A DNA stretch of 64,000 nt from NCBI RefSeq assembly GCF_005405385.1, contig NZ_BJDY01000004.1:310001-374000 (forward strand). Direction: 5' to 3'. A program made the position numbers and the translations under genes. Source of the DNA: Lactiplantibacillus mudanjiangensis. GTDB taxonomy: Bacteria; Bacillota; Bacilli; Lactobacillales; Lactobacillaceae. Shown in pieces: positions 16,371-25,750 of the stretch (its first letter is position 1; each line of letters starts with the position of its first letter). The notes under the pieces are model-generated. The model was not told the DNA's origin, ran no database searches, and was given only the letters and a program-made list of their open reading frames with translations.

Positions 16371-17488
16371 TAATGTGCAGTTTGAGTCGTGAATAGGCGT
16401 TGTTTAACTGTCGACCAGGCAACATGAAACCCATAAGCGGAGGCAAAAGCTAACAGCCAAGTTAACACGTAACAGCCAATAATTTGTAGCCATGGGTGAC
16501 CAGTCAGTGATTGCCCACCAAGTCGCCATAGGGCTTGTAACCAAAAGACGTTGGCCAAGTAGGCGCGATAAGCGTAAGTGGCTAACCAGTGAACAACGGG
16601 TAACACCCGTGACTGTTGTCGAATCTGGTGCCAACCGATGATGGCGATAACGCTAATAATTAATAGCGCATATAGCGTCATCGATGGTTGATAGTAAGGC
16701 GCGTTGGCAAAACTTACCGGGGTGCCATGACTGAAAAGCTGTTGCGTGGTCCAACCGATCACGGCTAGTAATGCGAGCCCGATTAACCAACGACCACGAT
16801 GCAACCAACGCGCGAGCACATCTTGATAACACCAAGTAAGTACACCAAAGATGCCATAGATCACAAAGCTGATGAATAACCGGTCAAGTAAGTACCAATT
16901 TTGTGTTTGGGCACCGTGCCAGACGTTCGCATCGTAGAACCATAGCCAAGCCGCATAACCAACAATCGTTAGACCAGTGACTAGCCAAGCATGGCTAGGT
17001 TGATGGTTAACCCAGCGTGCCAACAACCAAAAACAAGGCATCAGCAGAATAAATTGGAGCATCATCGTGTTGTACCACAAGTGTGGGGCGGCATTTCCGT
17101 TGATGAATTGCCAGATAAACGAACCGACACTGTGATAAGTTGTGACTTGTTGGACGTTTGGAAAAATCAGCAAGTAGGCGAATGTCCACCAAATCGTTGG
17201 GACAAACAAAGCGGACCATTGTTGGTGTAAATGTTGTGGATAGTGTGAGACAGTTTGCGGATAACTGAGCCGCGTCGAAGTGTACAGAATCCCAAAAATA
17301 AAGGCCGGTGCCGTAAATTTGACGAGATCATAAAGAACTCCCATTCCAAGTTGTGTGGCTGTACTTGGTTGGGTACTTAAAACGAGTGCTAAAACGGACT
17401 GTAACATGACCGCCGTACAAGCACACATTTTAAGATAGTCGCCGAGGTCAGCGACACTGTTTTTAGGAATGGTGAATGGACGTTGCAT
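16370..17488 (-). CDS. Acyltransferase-3 family integral membrane protein
   Basis: A 372-aa protein with about ten hydrophobic helices, resembling acyltransferase 3 (OafA/YrhL, WecH) proteins that acetylate wall or surface glycans. The N-terminal part (YLKMCACTAVMLQSVLAL) occupies the place of the usual active-site RxxxH-containing helix, but the catalytic His is not evident, with Q at that position. It may therefore be a divergent or inactive member. There is a GGTGG site upstream of ATG. Its neighbour MurE fits a cell-envelope role. Confidence 0.7.
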   Translation of the reverse strand: MQRPFTIPKNSVADLGDYLKMCACTAVMLQSVLALVLSTQPSTATQLGMGVLYDLVKFTAPAFIFGILYTSTRLSYPQTVSHYPQHLHQQWSALFVPTIWWTFAYLLIFPNVQQVTTYHSVGSFIWQFINGNAAPHLWYNTMMLQFILLMPCFWLLARWVNHQPSHAWLVTGLTIVGYAAWLWFYDANVWHGAQTQNWYLLDRLFISFVIYGIFGVLTWCYQDVLARWLHRGRWLIGLALLAVIGWTTQQLFSHGTPVSFANAPYYQPSMTLYALLIISVIAIIGWHQIRQQSRVLPVVHWLATYAYRAYLANVFWLQALWRLGGQSLTGHPWLQIIGCYVLTWLLAFASAYGFHVAWSTVKQRLFTTQTAH

Positions 17489-17580
17489 TGAGAGGAACCA
17501 CCTTTAATTGAATTTGTGAGATCAATCAAGTGGTGATTTAACGCTTACAATCTAATCACTTTAATTTAGAAAATGCAAGT

Positions 17581-18456
17581 CTAAATTTTAAGGGCGGTCG
17601 TTTGATAGTTTAAAAATAATCGAATCAGTTCATTGCCAATTTCTCGTTGAATGTTGGTTTGCGATCTTTTGGGCGTGCTTAAATATAGCGTGCGTTCTAA
17701 CGGTTCAGGGGTTAAGCGGGCAATGTGCAATTGACGGCCTACTTTCTGCCAAGTCACGGCCGGAATAAAGCCAACGCCAACTCCAGCTTCTAGTAAGCCC
17801 CGCACGGTAGCCGGATCATCGGCCTCATACATAAAGTTCAACGGTTGATCGATCGCAGCAAAGTAGCGATCAATCGTTTGACGCAGTGGACTTTGTGGCG
17901 TTAAGCCAATCAATTGTTTAGTGGGCAAGTCTTTCATTTGAATGAAGCGTTTATTAGTTAGCGAAGCTGCTTGACCACCGACAAAAATTTCTTCTTTCAT
18001 CAAGGGAATACTGACAAAATCAGGGAGTAGTCGGCTAGTGATAATGAAGTCAGCATGTTGCAAATTGGTCGCCATCACAGAATGCTGTTTTAAGTTTAAG
18101 CGAACATTTGGAAACTTGGTTTGAATTGTCGTGACGATCTGGGGAATTAACGATGAGGCGACTTCTAACGTAATTTCTAATGGATAAACCGTCGTATCAA
18201 CGCCGCCGGCCACGGCTTGAATACCACGATTGAGGCTATCTAACACCTCGGTCACGTAACTATAGAAGAGTTCACCGGCCCGGTTTAACACAATAGTGCG
18301 GCCTTGACGGTCAAACAAAGCTACAGCGAGTTCGGTTTCCAATTGATGGATCATTTTACTGACGGCTGGTTGCGAGATATAGAGCTTTTCGGCGGCACGA
18401 GTGATGCTTTGTTCTTGGGCAACCACCGCGAAACACTTTAAATGCGTTAAGTTCAT
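17581..18456 (-). CDS. mdcR: LysR-family regulator of the malonate decarboxylase operon (MdcR-like)
   Basis: A 291-aa LysR-type regulator. The N-terminal winged helix has FAVVAQEQSITRAAEKLYISQPAVSKMIHQLE (residues about 8-40), followed by an effector domain from about 90. It is divergent from mdcH, the position usual for the activator of malonate genes. An imperfect inverted repeat in the gap (18526-18560) fits a LysR operator and a 14-bp palindrome lies near its own start (18480-18493). I chose ATG 18456 (MNLTHLKCF), nine bases after AGG. Malonate sensing is inference from position. Confidence 0.82.
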   Translation of the reverse strand: MNLTHLKCFAVVAQEQSITRAAEKLYISQPAVSKMIHQLETELAVALFDRQGRTIVLNRAGELFYSYVTEVLDSLNRGIQAVAGGVDTTVYPLEITLEVASSLIPQIVTTIQTKFPNVRLNLKQHSVMATNLQHADFIITSRLLPDFVSIPLMKEEIFVGGQAASLTNKRFIQMKDLPTKQLIGLTPQSPLRQTIDRYFAAIDQPLNFMYEADDPATVRGLLEAGVGVGFIPAVTWQKVGRQLHIARLTPEPLERTLYLSTPKRSQTNIQREIGNELIRLFLNYQTTALKI

Positions 18457-18479
18457 ATTTATTAGCCTGCTTCCATTCA

Positions 18480-18560
18480 TAACCAAATGGTTAATAGTCT
18501 TTTCGTTTTACTATTATACATTTATATTGATCACGCTTAAAGTAAAGTCGTGAGATCAAT
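18480..18560. promoter_or_regulatory. Divergent mdc control region with LysR-type operators
   Basis: Two inverted repeats. One is the palindrome TAACCA-AA-TGGTTA (18480-18493) close to the regulator's start. The other is ATTGATCACG (18526-18535) against CGTGAGATCAAT (18549-18560), whose arms match except for a two-base insertion. The second lies about 35 bp before mdcH, where a LysR activator would bind. Confidence 0.6.
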
Positions 18561-18592
18561 TCAGGATGGTTTAAATGAGAAGGTGATGGTTG

Positions 18593-19507
18593 ATGATGCA
18601 AACGTTATGGGTTTTTCCAGGCCAAGGGAGTCAACAGGCCGGCTTATTAGCGACGGTAAATCCGGCAATTTTAGCCCGAGTGACAGCCTTAACCGGCGTG
18701 ACGTTAAGTGATACGACTGTAGGTTATCAAGATCCGGTTCAAATTCAATTAAGTATTTTGAGTCGCCAGCTGGATCAATTAGCGCAATGCCAACAATTGG
18801 GATGGCAACCGCAAGCTGTGGCTGGACATTCGCTGGGCGTCTTTGCCGCAGCAGTGGCGGCTGGGAGTTTGACAGTTGATACCGCCATTCAATTGGTGGC
18901 AACACGGGCACAAGCGATGCGTTCGGCCTATCCGACTGGCTATGGTATGGGTGTCGTGGTTGGGTTAACACGAACTGAACTAGCGCCATTGGTTGCCAGT
19001 GTGCATACGGAGGCCACGCCGGTGTACTTATCCAATCAAAATACGCCATTACAAACAACCTTGTCTGGGGCATTACCAGCGATCCAGCAAGTGTTAACGC
19101 TGGCACTAGCGCAAGGGGCGCAACATGCGAAGCTGTTACACGTGCCGTCACCATCACATTCGCCATTGATGGCGGCTGTTGCCCAACAGTTAACAGCGAG
19201 GTTGGCTGATTGTGACGTGCAACGGCCGCGTTGTAGTTATCTAGCCAATTGGAATGGCCGGCGCACCTTAACAGCCGATGGTGTCCGTTATGATTTGGCG
19301 AACAATTTACGTTATCCCGTTTATTGGGCCACGATGATGGCGGTAGCCGAAGAGTTAGGGACGCAAGTAGCGATGGAATTTGCACCGGGGACGGTGTTTA
19401 CGAAACTTAGTCAAGCCCAACAACCGAATGTACGCACGATTGCTTTGGCACAACAATCAATTGATGATGCTGATTTTTTGTTAACAAAATGGAAAGAGGT
19501 TCTTTAA
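18593..19507 (+). CDS. mdcH: Malonate decarboxylase malonyl-CoA/ACP transacylase MdcH
   Basis: A 304-aa FabD-like acyltransferase that charges the Mdc acyl carrier protein with malonyl groups to start the cycle. FPGQGSQ is at residues 9-15, the nucleophile GHSLGVF near residue 85, and SPSHSPLM carries the catalytic His near 185. It leads the operon, one base-pair step before mdcA. AAGGTG lies before the ATG pair (18593/18596); a TTG at 18590 is less likely. Confidence 0.9.
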   Translation: MMQTLWVFPGQGSQQAGLLATVNPAILARVTALTGVTLSDTTVGYQDPVQIQLSILSRQLDQLAQCQQLGWQPQAVAGHSLGVFAAAVAAGSLTVDTAIQLVATRAQAMRSAYPTGYGMGVVVGLTRTELAPLVASVHTEATPVYLSNQNTPLQTTLSGALPAIQQVLTLALAQGAQHAKLLHVPSPSHSPLMAAVAQQLTARLADCDVQRPRCSYLANWNGRRTLTADGVRYDLANNLRYPVYWATMMAVAEELGTQVAMEFAPGTVFTKLSQAQQPNVRTIALAQQSIDDADFLLTKWKEVL

Positions 19508-21154
19508 ATGAGTGAAGTTGTTAAATCCTGGACGACCCGACGCGATGCAAAAGCCGCGCGGTTAACTGCCGCCCAGAGCTTATTAAATGGCAAGTTTGCC
19601 AAAACGCAAGATGCGCGAGCTGTTTTAGAAACATTAATTAAACCTGGTGATAAGGTCGTTTTGGAAGGCGACAATCAAAAACAAGCGAGCTTTTTATCGC
19701 AAACGTTAGCACAAGTTGATGCCGCGAAGGTTCATGACTTGCACATGATTATGTCGAGTATTTCGCGGCCTGAACATTTGGATATCTTTGAATTAGGGAT
19801 TGCCAACAAGATGGACTTTTCGTTTGCGGGTCCGCAGAGTACCCGAGTGTCACAAATGATTGCTGATGGGACGATGCAAGTTGGTGATATTCATACTTAC
19901 TTAGAATTATATGCTCGCTTGTATGTCGACTTGATTCCAAATGTCGTGCTAGTTGCGGCGGATAAAGTGGATCATGATGGGAATCTTTACACTGGAAATA
20001 ATACCGAAGAAACACCGGTGATTGTTGAATCGGCCGCGTTTAAAGATGGGATTGTCATTGTTCAAGCGAATGAAGTTGTCGATCAAGTGCCACGGGTCGA
20101 TATTCCTGGTGGCTGGGTTGATGTCGTGATTCCTGCCGATGAACCATATCAATTGGAACCCTTATTTACACGTGACCCCCAAAATATCACTGAATTACAA
20201 GTTTTGATGGGCATGATGGCCATTCGTGGGATTTATGAAAAGCACAATGTCCAATCTGTCAATCATGGGGTCGGTTTTAACACGGCGGCCATTGAATTAT
20301 TGTTACCAACCTATGGGGAACAACTTGGTTTGAAGGGCAAAATTGTGCCTAACTGGGAAGTTAACCCCACACCAACGCTGATTCCCGCAATCGAAAGTGG
20401 CTGGATTCAATCGATTCATAGCTTTGGTGGCGAAGTCGGGATGGAACAATACATTGCGGCTCGTCCCGATATTTTCTTTGTTGGCGCTGACGGTAGCATG
20501 CGGTCTAACCGGGCCTTTGGTCAAATGGCTGGGCAATATGCGTTAGATATGTTTGTGGGATCAACTTTACAGATTGATCAATTTGGGAATTCATCAACGG
20601 TGACTGAAGGTCGCTTGTCTGGTTTCGGGGGTGCGCCTAATATGGGGAGTAACCCAACTGGACGCCGGCACTCAACGCCTGCTTGGCAAAGCTTACGGCC
20701 TGATGATGATCCATTGGGTAAAGGGCAAAAACTAGTCGTGCAAATGGTCGAAACCTTTGGGGCGAATAAGAAACCCGTTTTTGTGGATCATTTGGATGCA
20801 GAAAAAGTCCAAAACGAAGCGAAACTACAAAATGTGCCAATTATGATTTATAGCGAAGATACAACCCATATTGTGACTGAAGAAGGGATTGCTTATCTTT
20901 ACAAGACCGACAGTATGGCTGAACGCCAAGCGGCCATTGAAGCCATTGCTGGGGTTACCCCAGTTGGGTTACGCAGCAATGCTAAACAATTAGCTGATTT
21001 ACGGGCACGCGGCATCGTGGCGTTGCCAGAAGATCTAGGCGTGAAGCGGAGTGCGGCCAAACGGTCCTTACTAGCAGCGCAAAATATGGATGACTTAATC
21101 AGTTGGTCCAAAGGGTTATACAATCCACCAGCTAAGTTCCGGAGCTGGTCATAA
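19508..21154 (+). CDS. mdcA: Malonate decarboxylase alpha subunit MdcA (acetyl-ACP:malonate ACP transferase)
   Basis: A 548-aa subunit that swaps the acetyl and malonyl groups on the carrier protein. Its two CoA-transferase-like halves and its length fit MdcA. Recognisable stretches are GDKVVLEGDNQKQASFLS, GNLYTGNNTEETPVIVES, and VGADGSMRSNRAFGQMAGQYA. The start follows AAAGAGG and directly abuts mdcH, so it is co-translated. Confidence 0.93.
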   Translation: MSEVVKSWTTRRDAKAARLTAAQSLLNGKFAKTQDARAVLETLIKPGDKVVLEGDNQKQASFLSQTLAQVDAAKVHDLHMIMSSISRPEHLDIFELGIANKMDFSFAGPQSTRVSQMIADGTMQVGDIHTYLELYARLYVDLIPNVVLVAADKVDHDGNLYTGNNTEETPVIVESAAFKDGIVIVQANEVVDQVPRVDIPGGWVDVVIPADEPYQLEPLFTRDPQNITELQVLMGMMAIRGIYEKHNVQSVNHGVGFNTAAIELLLPTYGEQLGLKGKIVPNWEVNPTPTLIPAIESGWIQSIHSFGGEVGMEQYIAARPDIFFVGADGSMRSNRAFGQMAGQYALDMFVGSTLQIDQFGNSSTVTEGRLSGFGGAPNMGSNPTGRRHSTPAWQSLRPDDDPLGKGQKLVVQMVETFGANKKPVFVDHLDAEKVQNEAKLQNVPIMIYSEDTTHIVTEEGIAYLYKTDSMAERQAAIEAIAGVTPVGLRSNAKQLADLRARGIVALPEDLGVKRSAAKRSLLAAQNMDDLISWSKGLYNPPAKFRSWS

Positions 21155-21177
21155 TTTTGAAAATGAGGTGAAAGTCG

Positions 21178-21996
21178 ATGTTGGCAATGACACCGCCATT
21201 AACGGCGTTAACTGTGGCAGCCCAAGCGGTAGCCGCATTGAAGTGGGAAGTTCGGTTTAGTCCGAAACCAGGACTGGTCGATGCACAATCTACGGGCGTG
21301 CATACCGATATGGATCTGGCGCTGTTTTTAAAATCAGCCATGAGTTTGCAGCCGGCTTTGACGTCGGCGGCCATTGCGAGTCATGAAGCACCGGTTGATC
21401 TAACGTTACGCGCACAACTAGGGTCGATTGGCCGTCAAGCGGAACAAGCCATGTTTGCGGCAACAAATGGTGTCAATACTCATAAAGGGGCGATTTGGAC
21501 GTTTAGTTTGCTTATCGCTGGTTTAATGGGTGATGAACAACCAACATTAACGACCGTGTTAACTCGCGCGCAAGCTTTGGCGCAATTGTCAGATCCTGGA
21601 TTACCAATGGTGACGGCTAAGAGTCATGGACAAGTCGTCCAACAACGTTATCGGTTGCCAGGGGCCAAAGGTGAAGCGCAAGCGGGATTTCCACATTTAC
21701 GGCAAGCACTAGCGATGGTTGAGGCCAATACGGGCGCTGATCGTTGGTATCGTGGGCTATTGAGTTTATTAGCAACGGTGGATGATACCAATATCGTTTA
21801 CCGGAGTGACTTAGCCACGTTGCGTGCCTTTCAAACCCAAGCGGCGCAGCTTTTAACTGACCCGCAACCGGTTCTTACGAATCCGGCGTATCAGCGGCTA
21901 TGTCAATTTGCCATCGATCGACGAATTTCACCCGGCGGTTCCGCAGACTTGTTTGCGGCTACTTATTTCTTAACGCAATTCGGTTTAACAAAGTGA
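21178..21996 (+). CDS. mdcB: Triphosphoribosyl-dephospho-CoA synthase MdcB
   Basis: Makes the 2'-(5''-triphosphoribosyl)-3'-dephospho-CoA precursor of the carrier protein's prosthetic group (CitG family). Family blocks seen are EVRFSPKPGLVDAQSTGVHTDMD, GVNTHKGAIWTFSL, DDTNIVYRS, and the terminal ISPGGSADLFAATYFL. 272 aa is normal. AATGAGGTG lies before ATG. Confidence 0.92.
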   Translation: MLAMTPPLTALTVAAQAVAALKWEVRFSPKPGLVDAQSTGVHTDMDLALFLKSAMSLQPALTSAAIASHEAPVDLTLRAQLGSIGRQAEQAMFAATNGVNTHKGAIWTFSLLIAGLMGDEQPTLTTVLTRAQALAQLSDPGLPMVTAKSHGQVVQQRYRLPGAKGEAQAGFPHLRQALAMVEANTGADRWYRGLLSLLATVDDTNIVYRSDLATLRAFQTQAAQLLTDPQPVLTNPAYQRLCQFAIDRRISPGGSADLFAATYFLTQFGLTK

Positions 21997-22004
21997 GGTA
22001 AATC

Positions 22005-22295
22005 ATGGAGAAATTAACATTTGAATTTAAAACGAGTCAACCCATTACGGCCCCTGTTCATGTCGGTGTGGTGGCTTCTGGGGACTTAGAAGTGATCTTA
22101 AAACCCATTACAACCAATCAAACGACGGTCGCCGTAGTGACCGGGAGTGATGGCTTTAAAACGGTTTGGGGCAACGTGTTAAATCGGTTCTTTGATCGGT
22201 ACCCGATTAGCGCGGCAATCGAAATCAATGATTTTGGGGCTACACCCGGCGTGGTTAACTTACGCTTAACACAAGCAATGGAGGCCTTAGCATGA
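22005..22295 (+). CDS. mdcC: Malonate decarboxylase acyl carrier protein MdcC
   Basis: A 96-aa carrier protein. The serine that takes the phosphoribosyl-dephospho-CoA arm is in VASGDLEVI (S26), as in the delta subunit of other malonate decarboxylases. It is unrelated to ordinary ACP. It overlaps the next gene by four bases (ATGA), so stoichiometry is probably set by coupling. Confidence 0.92.
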   Translation: MEKLTFEFKTSQPITAPVHVGVVASGDLEVILKPITTNQTTVAVVTGSDGFKTVWGNVLNRFFDRYPISAAIEINDFGATPGVVNLRLTQAMEALA

Positions 22296-23959
22296 AAGAT
22301 AGTTTCGTTGAATTAAGAGCGCGAGAACGCGCATTAGCGTTATTAGACGCTGGGACTGCTCGTGAATTAGTCGGTCCGTTTGATAACTTAATTTCACCAC
22401 ATTTGGAACCACAAGGCATTGTGCCTGAAAGTGACGATGGCGTCGTCTTAATGCGCGGTCAATTGAACGGTCAAGCTGCTTTAGTGGTTGCCATTGAAGG
22501 CGCTTTTCAAGGCGGTGGGATTGGTGAAGTTAGTGGTGCTAAAATTGTCGCTGCGTTAGAACAAGCTTTAGCTGATAATAAAGCTGGTAAAACCATTTAC
22601 CCAATCTTAGTTTTGGATACTGGTGGCGTGCGGTTACAAGAAGCCAACTATGGGTTATTATCCATCTCTGAAATTCAAAATACCGTCGTGGCCTTGAAGC
22701 AATACGTGCCGGTTATCGGGGTGATTCCGGGTCGAGTAGGATCATTCGGGGGCATGTCGATTACGGCTGCAACGTTGTCGTATTTGATTACGACGAAGAA
22801 AGCGCGTGTTGGTTTGAACGGTCCCGAAGTCATTGAACAAGAAGCCGGCGTACGTGAATTCGATAGCAGCGATAAAGATTTAATTTGGAATACGTTGGGA
22901 ACGACACAACGGGCGGCTACTGGAATTGTGGATGAAGTCGTGACTGACGATATTGCGACCATCAAAGCGGCGGTTAGTGCCGCGGTTGCGGAACGTAAAG
23001 ATAGCCATCGGACCGATAAAGCGGACTTTTACCTCTCTTTATTGGATCAATTAGATCTGGATCAACCATTGGATACGCAAACGTATCGTGATTTATACCA
23101 ACACGTGCAAATCACGAAGCATACGATTCCCGCTGCGGTTAGTGGCGATAACCCCGGGACCAAGAGTCGTGGTCGGTTGTGGTTTGAAGCCTTGACCGGC
23201 ATTAAAAATGCGGAAAGTTCAGTCCCAACAGTGTTACATGCGGATAAAGGTGGAAAAGCATTTATTGCGATTACAGCTGATGAACATAATCGATTCCCAC
23301 GAGTTCGTCATGGTGAAGTTGGCCTGCAAGAAGGCTTTAGCGTGGCCACGATTGTCAATGACATTGTGGCTGCTGATGCAGATAAAGCGACGAAACGGCC
23401 AATTGTGCTCATTGTCGATGTGCCTAGTCAAGCTTATGGTTATAAAGAAGAATTAATCGGGATTCACATGAGTTTAGCCGCGGCCGCGGTTGCTGAAGCT
23501 AAAGCACGGCAAGCCGGTCATCCGCTGATTGCCGTGGCAGCAGGTGATGCGGTTTCTGGTGGGTTCTTAGCCTTCGGGTTACAATCCAACCGATTGGTGG
23601 TTCTAGATGATGACTCGATCACGATTCAAGCGATGTCTAAAGCCAGTGCGGCTCGGATTACGCAACGGACGATTGCGGAATTAGAAGCGGCAACGGAACA
23701 TGTGCCAGCTATGGCTTATGATGTGAAAAACTATCAAAAACTTGGTGCGATGTATCAATTCGTTGAAGGCATCGATGCCTGGCAAGCCGATGATCAGTCA
23801 GTGGCTAAATTAGCTGGTATTATTGATGACGCGATTGCCAGCACGGTTGATCAACCAACCGACTTACATTTCCGTTATGAAACCGACATTGCTAAAGCGA
23901 GTGGCCGGGTTGCCACTCGTCGGGTTCGTCAAGCGGTCGCTGATCAATGGGCCAATTAG
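22292..23959 (+). CDS. Fused malonate decarboxylase beta and gamma subunits (MdcD-MdcE)
   Basis: A 555-aa protein that decarboxylates malonyl-ACP. Residues about 1-260 match MdcD (carboxyltransferase-like; GGGIGEVSGAKIV, LDTGGVRLQEANYGL, VGSFGGMS, LNGPEVIEQEAG). Residues about 280-530 match MdcE (RGRLWFEALTG, RHGEVGLQEG, DVPSQAYGYKEE, GDAVSGGFLAFGLQSNR). In Klebsiella and Pseudomonas these are separate genes; here they are one frame with a charged linker and no stop. It overlaps mdcG by 13 bases. Confidence 0.9.
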   Translation: MKDSFVELRARERALALLDAGTARELVGPFDNLISPHLEPQGIVPESDDGVVLMRGQLNGQAALVVAIEGAFQGGGIGEVSGAKIVAALEQALADNKAGKTIYPILVLDTGGVRLQEANYGLLSISEIQNTVVALKQYVPVIGVIPGRVGSFGGMSITAATLSYLITTKKARVGLNGPEVIEQEAGVREFDSSDKDLIWNTLGTTQRAATGIVDEVVTDDIATIKAAVSAAVAERKDSHRTDKADFYLSLLDQLDLDQPLDTQTYRDLYQHVQITKHTIPAAVSGDNPGTKSRGRLWFEALTGIKNAESSVPTVLHADKGGKAFIAITADEHNRFPRVRHGEVGLQEGFSVATIVNDIVAADADKATKRPIVLIVDVPSQAYGYKEELIGIHMSLAAAAVAEAKARQAGHPLIAVAAGDAVSGGFLAFGLQSNRLVVLDDDSITIQAMSKASAARITQRTIAELEAATEHVPAMAYDVKNYQKLGAMYQFVEGIDAWQADDQSVAKLAGIIDDAIASTVDQPTDLHFRYETDIAKASGRVATRRVRQAVADQWAN

Positions 23960-24597
23960 TTGCACCACATACATTACTGCGACTAACATCATCAGCAGTG
24001 TTTCATGGTGATGCCCCCGTTCCTGATTGGGTTAATGAGCGGTTAGCTGCGTGTCCAGTCGTAGTGGTTCGCCGTGGTCCACAGACTGACGATCGATTGC
24101 CAGTCGGTGTTCGTGGGCCTGAGCGACAACAACGTTGGGCGGGAGCGGTCGCGCTGACGGATGTGACAACGGTGATCACGCCAATGGATTTAGTGGTGAC
24201 ACGTGCGTGGCAAAACGTGAGTTCAATACGACAAGTTTTGCCGGCAATACAAGCTTTACCAAAGCTTGCACCAATATTAAATGCGATTAGTTGGGGAATT
24301 GGCGGTAGTGTTGGTTTTGAATTAGCAACCGGGCAACCAACGGCCAAGCCAACGAGTGATCTAGATTTGATTGTGCCACAGCTGACACCAATGTCGGTGA
24401 CGGCGGCACAGGAGCTACTAGCAAAATTAAACCAGTTTGGGGTGCATGTTGATTTACAAGTTGTCGCAGGGCAGAATGGCTTTTCATTGGAAGAGTATGC
24501 TCAACAACGTAGTGCAACCGTGATGCTAAAGACAATGACTGGTCCTAAGTTAGTGGCAGATCCCTGGCAAGCGGTTAATAATGGTGTCAGCCGGTGA
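23947..24597 (+). CDS. mdcG: Phosphoribosyl-dephospho-CoA transferase MdcG (holo-ACP synthase)
   Basis: Attaches the prosthetic group to S26 of MdcC using the product of MdcB. A nucleotidyltransferase-like motif is visible: WGIGGSVGFELATG followed by PTSDLDLIV (catalytic DxD) near residue 140. The ATG lies inside the end of mdcDE, so translation is coupled. It is the last gene of the operon; repeat copy C starts right after the stop. No malonate transporter (MdcF, MdcLM, MadLM) is in the cluster. Confidence 0.9.
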   Translation: MGQLVAPHTLLRLTSSAVFHGDAPVPDWVNERLAACPVVVVRRGPQTDDRLPVGVRGPERQQRWAGAVALTDVTTVITPMDLVVTRAWQNVSSIRQVLPAIQALPKLAPILNAISWGIGGSVGFELATGQPTAKPTSDLDLIVPQLTPMSVTAAQELLAKLNQFGVHVDLQVVAGQNGFSLEEYAQQRSATVMLKTMTGPKLVADPWQAVNNGVSR

Positions 24598-24600
24598 TAT

Positions 24601-24883
24601 TGTCTCCTCCGCCAGCCAGTGATTCTGCCGGCTGTGGGACCGGCTTCAGCCCAAAGTGCGGGCTTCCAACTCGCTTTTAAGCCTAGCCCAAACCGCTAGT
24701 CTTAAAAGTCGTCCACATCGTAAAGTCCGGTAAAATCATCCGGACTAACGATGTTTTCACGGCCGGCGCCATCACTGACTGGCTTCGGTTATATCGCAGA
24801 GACTAATTAATTAGTAATCACTATCATAACCGAGAGTGAGCCCACAGCGTTCCGGCTCAAGGTGAGCGAATGGCAGGTGGCAA
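24601..24883 (-). repeat. Folded intergenic repeat, copy C (internal deletion)
   Basis: The right module and linker are intact. Most of the left module is missing: GAGTGAGCCCACA is joined directly to GCGTTCCGGCTC. The junction falls on the short direct repeat CCCACA found at both ends of the missing part in complete copies. It starts three bases after the mdcG stop. Confidence 0.88.
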
Positions 24884-24901
24884 ATAAGACTATCTTTAAT
24901 T

Positions 24902-24930
24902 AAAAACGTCGCCAATTTGGTGGCGTTTTT
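24902..24930 (+). terminator. Probable terminator of the mdc operon
   Basis: AAAACGTCGCC and GGTGGCGTTTT with a short loop, followed by T. It lies after repeat copy C and just before the hydrolase ribosome site. Confidence 0.7.
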
Positions 24931-24955
24931 GCATTGCAAGAGAGGGGGAACTAAC

Positions 24956-25750
24956 GTGAATTTTGTAACGAGTGATGGTGTTCGCTTGGCCTACCAGGAG
25001 GCAGGTCAACCTACTTGGCCGGCGGTAGTGTTTGTTAATGGGTTTGGCGGTTATCAGGCAGTTTGGACTGCACAAATCGATTATTTAGTGGCGTTAAAGG
25101 TTCGAGTGATCACGTATGATCATCGAAATAGCGGGGCGTCACAGCACACGACACGTGGCTTGACCATTAATCGGTTGGCTCAGGATTTAGTTGAATTATG
25201 TCATCAGTGTCAGGTTACGCGGCCATTACTAGTCGGCCATTCGATGGGCGCCAGCGTCACTTGGGCGGCCTTGGCGCAGCAGCAACTGGCAATCCGGGCT
25301 ATTTTGAGTGTGGATCAATCACCCAAAATGTTGAATACACCCACTTGGCCATACGGCTTTCAGCAAGTGACGACGGCAACTTTAGCTAATGCTTTAAACC
25401 AGCGCCCAACAACTTCGGAAACATTACATGGCTTAGTGCCAATCGTGGCACAACCGTTAGTGAACGCCAAAGCGGCGCATCCCTTTGACAAACAGGCTAA
25501 CCAACCATTGTTGCGGGACCATTATCAACAAGATTGGCGGTCAACTTTAGTGGCTAGCACAGTGCCAGTAACCATGATTCAGGCGCAACAGAGTCCGTAT
25601 TATCAATCAGGTTATGGTGAGTGGTTGCACCAACAAAATCCACATGTTACGGCTGTGACCTTACCAGATTGCGGGCATGATCCGATGGCCGAGATTCCGG
25701 TGGGGTTTAATCAAACTCTACGGCATTTTGTATTAAAAACTAAAGGTTGA
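24956..25750 (+). CDS. Alpha/beta-hydrolase
   Basis: A 264-aa soluble hydrolase. The nucleophile elbow is GHSMGASVT near residue 96, oxyanion region VNGFGGYQAVW, catalytic His in CGHDPM. Starting at GTG 24956 gives a ribosome site AGGGGG seven bases away; the longer ATG frame starts inside the terminator. The last four codons (K-T-K-G) and the TGA come from the end of repeat copy D, so the C-terminus was set by the repeat's arrival (inference). Substrate unknown. Confidence 0.85.
   Translation: MNFVTSDGVRLAYQEAGQPTWPAVVFVNGFGGYQAVWTAQIDYLVALKVRVITYDHRNSGASQHTTRGLTINRLAQDLVELCHQCQVTRPLLVGHSMGASVTWAALAQQQLAIRAILSVDQSPKMLNTPTWPYGFQQVTTATLANALNQRPTTSETLHGLVPIVAQPLVNAKAAHPFDKQANQPLLRDHYQQDWRSTLVASTVPVTMIQAQQSPYYQSGYGEWLHQQNPHVTAVTLPDCGHDPMAEIPVGFNQTLRHFVLKTKG

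Noticed and set aside
16228-16446. Small minus-strand frame between murE and the acyltransferase
   Set aside because: It covers the terminator hairpin and has no ribosome site.
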